Positions 55,823 through 64,000 of a stretch of 64,000 nucleotides of DNA are shown here, in pieces. Below the pieces are notes generated by a model. It ran no database searches, was not told the DNA's origin, and was given only the letters and a program-made list of their open reading frames with translations. Position numbers and translations under genes: made by a program. The first letter of the stretch is position 1. Each line of letters opens with the position of its first letter. The stretch is from Liolophura sinensis (taxonomy: Eukaryota > Mollusca > Polyplacophora > Chitonida > Chitonidae). The stretch covers positions 73,562,028-73,626,027 of the forward strand of contig NC_088295.1 of NCBI RefSeq assembly GCF_032854445.1, in the 5' to 3' direction.

Positions 55823-58800
55823 TATCAATAATATGATATACCAGATAATTTATATCCATTGAAAGGTGATATACGATAGAATTTATCGAACTTTCCTAAA
55901 AAAAAAGTATGCATTGTCTTGGATCAGGCATATTTAGTTAGCCCTTGATGGACATATTTGAATAGAACTGCAATGGTTGCATTAGCCGGACAACAAGATT
56001 TCGCATGTCGGTAAATCACACTAAATTAGGCTGTAGGCTATAGTTAGACTGGGGTGTTGTGCGAGTTTCTTAACTCTGACAACTTAACACACAACAAAGG
56101 ACAGAGCAATGGAATGAAAAGGGTGCATTTAATGTAAATACAGATCCATAACAACGTTGGTCGCATAATTGCTTTGTAAAACATCTAACTAGTATGTTTA
56201 ATTGTTAATTTTAATGTTCTTTTCATTGGTTTATTCTTGGTGATAGTTATGCCGACAGCGAAATTTGTCCATGGAAAAACTGACTGAATATCGTGTGTTT
56301 CCAGCAAACCGGACTAACAAGCAAACAACTTATTAGTAAGAGATAAAATGATAAATTAACCTTCAATGTTAACGTGAATGGAAACTTGTGACCTACTACA
56401 TTCAGATACCAATTTTTCCCAGCATGAATTTCGCAGCCTAAAAGGAGCACAATAACTCAATCTACTGTTTTTATCTGGCTTATTGCTAATGGATATATAA
56501 GCTTTATTTCCATACCTCCCAAGATATGATCTAGGCATACCCCATGGCTAACGTTGTGGAGAATTTACAGTAGTGTACGTTAGAATTACCACGTGTTGTT
56601 GTCGCTGCAGTGATTCGGTATGTTTTGGCTCATTTGCAACGCTTCGTATTTCAAAGTATCAGCAGGTAAAGCTATTGCTCCATTCATATTGGAAGCTTCT
56701 TGTGGTAACTTTATACTTTATATATATGCCCTGCGCAATCTTACCTGATATATAGAAGTACGAGGTGGAACTCCAAGCATACATATATTGATGGTATCAA
56801 GAAAAACTGCATGATATATGAGTAAAGATTACACTTAATCTTGGCTTTGTAACAATAGCAAACCAAAATGGACGTTTCAGGTCAATAATCGTAAGACTAA
56901 TTTCCTACAGAGATTAAAGTACCGTGTCATTTTGTGAAAGAAGTGAAACCAGTGGCTACTCTGCACCCTCAGCGTGCATATACGAAGCAAAGCCGTGGTC
57001 TTGCGGTTTTGAATATTTCTGGCACGTGTTCATAATGGTTAAAGAAGCTATAACGTGGATATTCATGGTAAAAATCAATCACCACAAATCCAATCGAACT
57101 TTTGCTGTTTGATCTTTTCACAAAATATCAGCATTATACTTACACCTGTTACCGTTCAAATCGGTAATAAAGTTCCTAACAATATATTGCGGGTGGCTTT
57201 ATAACTTTTTCAAACTTCAAAATCAGTTTAATACTTTAAAAAGTACAAGTCTGATATTTTGTTAAAGACATTCATTTGAGCTGTTCATGGAAAAAATGTG
57301 ATTTCTTTAACGAATGCGATTTTGCCCAAAATGTCCTGTACAGCTTCTTTAATATATTCTAAACACGTTCTTTTCAAAATATAGATTGTACTTTAAAATC
57401 GGTATTAACTGTGACTAAAATAGCAATTTCCATTCCGTCATATTTGTAACCCTGTCATGCACAAAAGATTCAACAATCACGCTAAGGGGTGGTTAAGGAT
57501 ACAAAGATCACCAAACCAATTTTAAGCTTTTTTAAACTTTTGAATGGTCTCTCAGAAGTCAATGTGGAACACAGGGAATGTTGTACATGATGAAACTAAT
57601 ATCAATGCAAACTGTGAACTTCAAACTGTGAAGTGGAAACGTCTATCTCGACCATTACTCACAAACTGGAATGAAAGCTGCTCATAGAAATTATGAACAG
57701 TGTTCATAATAACCCAAACTATCAAATTGTTAAGTTTTAATACCGATACTATTTCTGTAGGATACATAGACTGTGTTGACCACTTTGGACGAACCCAATA
57801 AGCAAAGTCCAGATGTGCGTATTTTGGTAATAATGAAATGAAACGTGTCTTTACATTGCATTTCAGTTGCTTTCTAATGTACAAACGACAAAGTTTATCT
57901 TTGGGCCTACATATATGTGCGGAACCCGTCTCTACGTTTATTCACACAGGCTATATGCTACGCTCTGACACCTTCTAATCAGACAGTCTATCGGTGGTTC
58001 ATCAGAACTTCGTCACGGTCTCTCTCGTCACTGTATTGTCAAACTTGTGCGGTTTCTACTATAGCAGCGTCTAGGAACTTTAGCAGTCTTTTCACATGTC
58101 TAGACATGGCCTTAAGAAGTTCAAAGACAAGATCGATTCTGATCTAATTTTGTTTTATGATACACCGTGGTCGTGTATCTCATATATAAGAGAAAAGTAG
58201 ACAGAGACAGTGTAATCATAAAAAGGTAGTTTAATAGTCACTTTGGCCGCATGCAATATGAAGACCTTTAAAGATGTACGAATGATTAAAGACAAGAGGG
58301 TTTTCGATACTTGACTGGGCCAGAAAACAGACGAACATAACCATAGAGGCTAGAATCTTTAGTTGCTTACCTGAACAACTTATCCTAGGTACTAAGTAAG
58401 CAAAAGTAACTGCGAAGACAATCATTTTGACGTCTGTTGAACAAGGAATTTCATCCAAGTTATTTTTCCTGTTTAATAGAGATGATAACTTATCAGACGA
58501 AATTTTGTATATAGTTAACCGTGTTCTTAAACTTTAGATTTCTAAACATTTCTTCAGAGGTTTGGATCATTGACAACTGATGTAGTTTTCAGAAAAAAAC
58601 TTAATAACTGTTATTGAGATAAGTCAGCCGTCTTAATTCCTCCCTACTTATGCACATTGCTGTCATCGACGAACAGATGACTTGCATTTGGACCTTTGAG
58701 AAAAGTGCCATCCGTGTAGTTTATATCAGTTTAATAATGATATTTCATGAGTTTACAGCAGAAGAGAAATGTTTCTAAATGTTTGGTATACATCGTTACT

Positions 58801-59509
58801 TGTAGAACAGTTGTTAGCCTGTCACGTGTATATATAATATAAGAACAATATAAGATCAATTGCTATTCATTTTCCTAATATTTATTTTTGTAAAAAATGC
58901 CAGTAATATATGAATGATTCAAACTTTCACAAACTAAAGAAGACGACGAGACTCTCAACGCTTAGTGGATCCTCTTCATACTTAATCTATGTGCACAAAT
59001 TCTTGTTCGGATTTCAGAAGAGGTATTTGTTGGCTGATTCATTCATATCAATGCATGATTACTCTATCTTTGTATTCTATGTAATTTAAAACAAGTTGAA
59101 AATGTACCAGGCTGTAAATCTAACCTGTTGGTAGGTACAGGTTATGAAAAGTATATAATAAATTGAACCGTTGTTTCAGAGTGCAGGGAGAGTTGTTACC
59201 TGATTTCAAGTATATCGTATTCGTGTTGTATGGAATGGCGCTTATCGTTTATTGCTGGATTAAGCGAACAATACTCCGTTAAAAATATCTTTAATTAGCC
59301 TTTTTTTGTACTTCACGGGTTTTCATACCGGATATAAGACTATTGTTGTGAAGCAGGTTGACGTGTTAATAGGTTCCTTGTCATTATGAAGTTGTAATCT
59401 GAAACTGAAGTGAAAGTTAACTGAAACTGTTATTAGCTTCAGAGCTGTCGTCAGTATTATACATGACTGTCAATAATGCTTTGTTATCATGTGTAACTAT
59501 ACTCTGCAT
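55823..59509. other. Long intergenic stretch with no supported gene
   Basis: About 3.7 kb of mostly unique AT-rich DNA. At 56865-56905 there is a short inverted piece of the unclassified dispersed repeat (AATGGACGTTTCAGGTCAAT). Open frames such as 57621-57884 (minus) and 57917-58147 (plus) have no recognised domain. Confidence 0.5.
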
Positions 59510-59760
59510 GTATACAGAGGGCAGCATGAGCTGGATTTGAACTCAAAGCACAAATTCTGTTATGAGTATATAATGGCTGTAGGGTTTACTGGTGGAGGAA
59601 ACCGGAGTGCCGAAGTAAACTGCCGCTTAAACTAACCTCCTGACTTAAAGCCACAGTCTATGCCGAGAAATGGATTCGATAACAGGACCTAGCAGTCACG
59701 GTTAGCCAGGGTTTGAATCGCCTGATCCAGTGAGGCTCACTTAAACACCATATATGACTG
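59510..59760 (-). mobile_element. Decayed composite SINE
   Basis: On the minus strand the order is GGCGATTCAAACCCTGGC, a GCACTCCGGTTTCCTCCACC core, then TGAGTTCAAATCCAGCTC and ATGCTGCC (family-1 box B region). The order of parts differs from intact copies, suggesting two decayed or nested elements. Confidence 0.55.
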
Positions 59761-60651
59761 TGCTCTGAATGGCATACTTATCTGTACGAGATCCCAATTA
59801 GCTACCAACTGCTAAATAGATGTGAAATGCTGATGGATCTCGAAAAATGCTACCTATGTTCTCATGCTGAAGGACTGTCATACCAAACACAAATAAACAT
59901 CATACTGTGTCCTTAATTAGCTATAACGTTTATAATTATCAAAGCCCGAATCTCGTGAAGTAATTAATTTTATGCCAATAGGTGACGACGATGAGACGCC
60001 TTAGCCCTTGTCTAAGTGTCTAGGGCCAAGTGATTCGTAGCTAAAACCAGACATGGTATATTAACGATGTTCACTTTCCATCGCCTCTACAATTATTGCA
60101 TCGTTTATGTCCGTTTTATTGCCCATAAAATTCGGTAAAAATATTTACACGCGTTGCTCGAGGCTACACAATAATACCAGATTTAGCCGACCAGCTAGTA
60201 TTCTACAGCTGACGAGCTAGAGAGCTTTCGTCGGCTAAGCTAGAACATTGTTAAACTGTGCATAAAGTTATTGTATGCGAAGTGAACGACAGACCTCTGT
60301 ACGTGAAATATCCCTGCAGGTGTGTAAATGCATGTAGGACGTATCACGGATGCTCAACGGTTTCTCTTGTTTTGTCCATTCTTCCATAATTCTTGACAAA
60401 GAAAAGCAGAATTTTCACATTTCTCGTTCAGGAAGATTACCGACGACTTATTCACGTATGGATAACTTTATCACCTATATGACTGCCTCTGTCCTTTGAT
60501 CTATACCGTAGGCCTCAGGTGCTATAACTAGGCCACCCAACTTTGATAGTACGTCAGGTGGCAGTCTTCATGCCCCTTAGTGCGTATTATATAAACTGTC
60601 CTTTCTCTGGGGGAGCCGTCTATGTCATCAACACGCGATAGGGCATCTTAA

Positions 60652-60822
60652 TGGTCGGTATATCTCACAATCAAAGACACGGTGACGCTGTCACATGGCG
60701 GACAGACTGAGGTACAGCTCATGAACACATGCCATCCCATTACTCTACCACAGACTGCTGTAACAATCACAGAAGTGCTCGCCTTTAGTGGACCGGAGGA
60801 ATATATTCTCGTATCCGCATAG
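60652..60822 (+). other. Unexplained coding-like frame, 56 codons
   Basis: The frame begins right after an in-frame TAA and ends at TAG (60820-60822). It includes VYLTIKDTVTLSHGGQTEVQ and ends ILVSA. Composition is protein-like, with alternating hydrophobic residues, and third positions are more GC-rich than the surroundings, as in the last exon of an extracellular beta-rich protein. There is no ATG in a sensible place and no clear acceptor site, and no partner exon was found. It may be an exon relic or chance. Confidence 0.2.
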
Positions 60823-61155
60823 CTATAATCCATATTGATAATAAGAGATATGATTGTTGTACTAGCATATATTCTGATAACTTTATACCCATACTCCAAA
60901 CTGATAATAAGAAAACATAGATATTATTATTATGCTGGTGGATATTCACATAACTATATAGCTATAATCTAAACAGGTAATAAAAGAGCACATATATAAT
61001 TGTTATGCTAACAGATATTCTTATAACTATATAGCTGTAATCCAAACTGGTAATGAAATAACACAGATATTACTTTTATGCTAACAGATATTCACATAAC
61101 TATATAGCTATAATCCAAACTGGTAATGAAATAGCACAGACATTACTTTTATACT
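60805..61155 (+). repeat. 73-bp tandem repeat, about 4.5 copies
   Basis: ATAACTATATAGCTATAATC followed by CAAACTGGTAATGAAATAGC recurs with starts near 60950, 61023 and 61096 at a 73-base period. The earlier copies (60810-60940) are more diverged. Confidence 0.92.
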
Positions 61156-61681
61156 ACTTGGAGACTTTGCAATAAATAGAGCAATTGCTATACCAGTCAC
61201 ACTAAGGTCCAAGTCACATAAACTGTTATCTGAAGGTATACTATTAAACATGTAAGAGCCGATTTACTCACATATGACTAAAACTGGAGAAAATTACATA
61301 ATTATTTTGATGGTCCCGCATTTTGTAAGAAAGCATATATTTTACTCTCGATCATATCTTTATTAGTTCTCCAGTAAACTGCAGTGCGCCTTCTCCTGTA
61401 ATAACGAAGACAAATACGATTGGGTACAACCTTTACAAATTGAACATTCCATGAAGTTTCCAAAACACCCATTAAAATGAAATTCCGAAGAATTAATGTC
61501 CAAACCCGATTTCACAAAGACCAGTTTCAGTACTAGAATGAAATTATCAAATCAAACTATCAAATTTATCTGATTGCTTTACTCACAACAATGGCCACCA
61601 TCTGATAAAGTTAAAATTCTTGAGCATGGCGTTTTCAGAACGGTCAGATTAAAATCAAACTTATTTCAACTCGCCTTGGCT
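61156..61681. other. Intergenic DNA with no supported gene
   Basis: Unique AT-rich DNA. Nothing recognised. Confidence 0.55.
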
Positions 61682-61790
61682 CACCCCGTTTATATTTATT
61701 TATTTGATCGCCATACTCAGGAATATTTCGGTTATCATTATGGTGGAAGGAAACTGAACAGAGCCCGGTGGAAATCCACCCCGGTTATAT
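61682..61790 (-). mobile_element. 5'-truncated family-1 SINE with 14-bp target duplication
   Basis: CACCCCGTTTATAT (61682-61695) and CACCCCGGTTATAT (61777-61790) flank an inverted tail (TATTTGATCGCCATACTCAG) and a shortened core (ATTATGGTGGAAGGAAACTG). One mismatch between duplications. Confidence 0.93.
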
Positions 61791-63765
61791 GTCAGAAAGA
61801 AATAATTATGCATATAACTGAACATATATTTCAGATGCAAGTTAGCAACTCTAAGAAACTCACAGTAAACTCATTTTGCAAAAATAAAAATCAATTATTA
61901 TACAAATACGCATTTTAAGGGAGGTCTTGAGAGGTGAACTAATTTATTCACTGAGCTCCCTGTGTCGCTCATTTTCATTAGACTTTGACGTAACTGACAC
62001 AGCTTTCTCAACCTTCCTAGACAATTAGGGGATCGAATTTCTATGGTTAAGAGCCATTTAACGAGATTGTTTTAAAACAATATTCTCGTCTGTTGCACAT
62101 CTTAAAAATCTACGACAGGGTTAAGCAATTAATGTCTACTGTATGTCACAAGATTATGTTACAAAGTGCGATTAAAATTTCATTATGTCTGCACTAGCAT
62201 ATGGCGTCGCCAGCTCACATTGTAATTGAAACAGATAATATCTGTGATGCATTTCAGGGCAACAGTCGAGCAACACTCGGAGAGCTTCTGTCGTGTGATA
62301 CGTACAAGAAAGCGCATATCTATCTAAATGTCTGTTTATTGTGCATACTATATGTTCCATTCCAAATATTTGGTCAAATTCACCAAACTTTCCGTTGCAA
62401 TGCTGGTTGTTTCTTGTAACAAATAAATTTTCTTCGTCGTCCGAGGTACCTTCAAGGCATCTTGATAATGGTTGATACTGGAATGACTTCTGAATATCAC
62501 TCGTCCACCTAATACCGCTCCGATGTTTCTGAGAGGGGACATAACGATATTAGTTATTAATTCACTGGACGACAAAGCCATATTTTGGTAGTAAAGGCGT
62601 CACAATTGCAGAAGAGTAATTCTAACTTTGTCTGACTTGCCTCCAACAAGAACTAAGAAATGTCGAAAAGCTCTCAAGGCTATCAAACAATAAAGAAACG
62701 AGAAGAAATTCGGGGTTATCAGTGTGTTTTATTGTCCAAGGTGCACGGCTGGTCAGATCCTTCCAAGAAGCCTTCCTGTGAAACCCTATAAATGCATAAA
62801 TCAGAAGAATCAAGACACGAAACATTGGTGTCATAAAACGGCAATCGGTAGTAAATTATTCATCGTTACGTAACATTAACTTCCATGTCAACCTAAAACC
62901 GTCCATAACGAATAATTCATGCAGCTCTTCTAAATGGATTTGCTGTTCTATACAGCAAAAACTGATGTACCTTTGCGAATTTTGCAACTCCGTACAAACT
63001 AGAGAGTGGAGTTAACTAGTCAGGGTTTCACACTTAATCAGCTATGGACTGACCCGTTCAGATCATGCATTCTAATCATTCACAAAGTTTATGGCAACAT
63101 TAAAAAGTTAAAAGATAATAAAATGAATATTCATCTGTCAGGCTTTATATTTTTCTCTGATAATCAGATCAAAGAATCGTTAAACGTCTCATTCGTGAAA
63201 CCGTGTCATTATATTACTCTTTCAATATATTTTTACTTTATAATATATCAAATTGGGTGACAAACAATTCCTTTTTTATGACAGTCACGAACTATATTGA
63301 AATTTTAGTTATCTTTTATATAAGTGAAATGATTGTTTTAATCACTGAAATTTTCAACCGGATATCCTACAACGGTTTAAATGCATTGACTTCTGGCAGT
63401 AACATTGGTTTTATTATTTGTTTCCTTGTCTGTGAAGACAGTTTACACAATTGTTTAGACGATGAACTATTTATGTATCTATGTATCTATGAACTATTTA
63501 AAACTATTTTCGTCTCAAACTTCTCACTCTAATGTGACAAACGGAAGAATTCGATGCAGTATAGTAGAAATCCAGTTTGGGTGATTCATGCTTTAATCAG
63601 TGTTACTTTTTATAGTCTTAATAAAATATACATTATGTTATACTTTGTTAGAATGATGATTACTTAAGATCATTAATTAATTAACTGTTAAAACATTTAC
63701 ATGTATAAGATGTTGTTCAAATTTGTGGGCAAAAATGTTTTCATCCATACAATACATACTATGCA
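61791..63765. other. Intergenic DNA with no supported gene
   Basis: Unique sequence. The frames at 63006-63260 and 63203-63532 are Ile/Phe/Tyr-rich because of AT bias, overlap each other in different frames, and show no motif. Confidence 0.5.
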
Positions 63766-63830
63766 GGGGACCTCCACGCCCGTGTGGTTAGTGCTCTAGA
63801 GCAGAACTGTGACACAGGAGTCGCAATTAG
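63766..63830 (+). mobile_element. Family-1 SINE head fragment
   Basis: GGGGACCTCCACGCCCGTGT, GGTTAGTGCTCTAG and GACACAGGAGTCGCAATT follow the SINE head (GGGGCCTCCGTGG, GGTTAGCGC, GACCCAGGAGCC). The body downstream is not recognisable. Confidence 0.7.
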
Positions 63831-64000
63831 ACAAATTTCAGTGAAAACAGTTTTATCATGTAAACCATCTATATAATTACTAATACTTGTATGGCGGGGA
63901 AACTGAGTTACGCGTTAGTAGCTTGTTCAAAGCTCTGTCTCCACGACTAGAGAAAAACGTTTATATCCTTTAAAATACGTACATATATTGAATACCGGTA

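Noticed and set aside
63006-63532. Hydrophobic frames that look like membrane proteins
   Set aside because: Overlap each other in different frames. The Ile/Phe/Tyr content follows from AT richness.

Overview
This is eukaryotic, AT-rich, gene-poor DNA. The organism is most likely a lophotrochozoan, and a mollusc or close relative is my best guess. Three things point that way: a posterior (Abd-B/Hox9-13 class) Hox gene of lophotrochozoan type with a long intron, an intronless peptide-type rhodopsin GPCR, and many tRNA-derived SINEs whose 3' tail resembles repeats common in mollusc genomes. The species cannot be told from the sequence. There is no prokaryotic operon, CRISPR array or rRNA, and no tRNA gene that I can support.

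Left part (1-9.3 kb): a degenerate tandem repeat region carrying a full-length SINE, a fragment resembling a CCP/sushi domain, a Tc1-like DNA transposon (5180-6731) with intact terminal inverted repeats but a transposase broken by three in-frame stops, and a 389-residue GPCR on the minus strand (7128-8297). The GPCR's 5' flank (8539-9227) is duplicated at the very start of the window (1-756), which suggests a tandem GPCR array continuing to the left.

Middle part (9.3-32 kb): no gene that I can support. It is packed with SINEs (several with clear target-site duplications), hairpin or MITE-like inverted-repeat elements (10073-10240, 13747-13921, 27835-29183, 30089-30346), a small hAT-like element (15991-16289), minisatellites, and several copies of a dispersed repeat I cannot classify.

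Hox gene (32283-49633, minus strand): exon 1 (49006-49633) encodes a Ser/Ala/His-rich N-terminal part and ends at a good GT donor in phase 1. Exon 2 (32283-32530) begins after a TTTCAG acceptor in the matching phase and carries a complete 60-residue homeodomain followed by only three residues. The joined model is 291 aa. The 16.5-kb intron has three satellite-like arrays, few SINEs, and low-repeat stretches rich in TTTAT/TAAT sites that could be regulatory.

Right part (49.6-64 kb): the upstream flank of the Hox gene, poly-G tracts, a young full-length SINE with a 13-bp target-site duplication (52482-52783), other SINE families, a 73-bp tandem repeat and a short unexplained coding-like frame at 60652-60822. 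The two real genes show no evident functional link.
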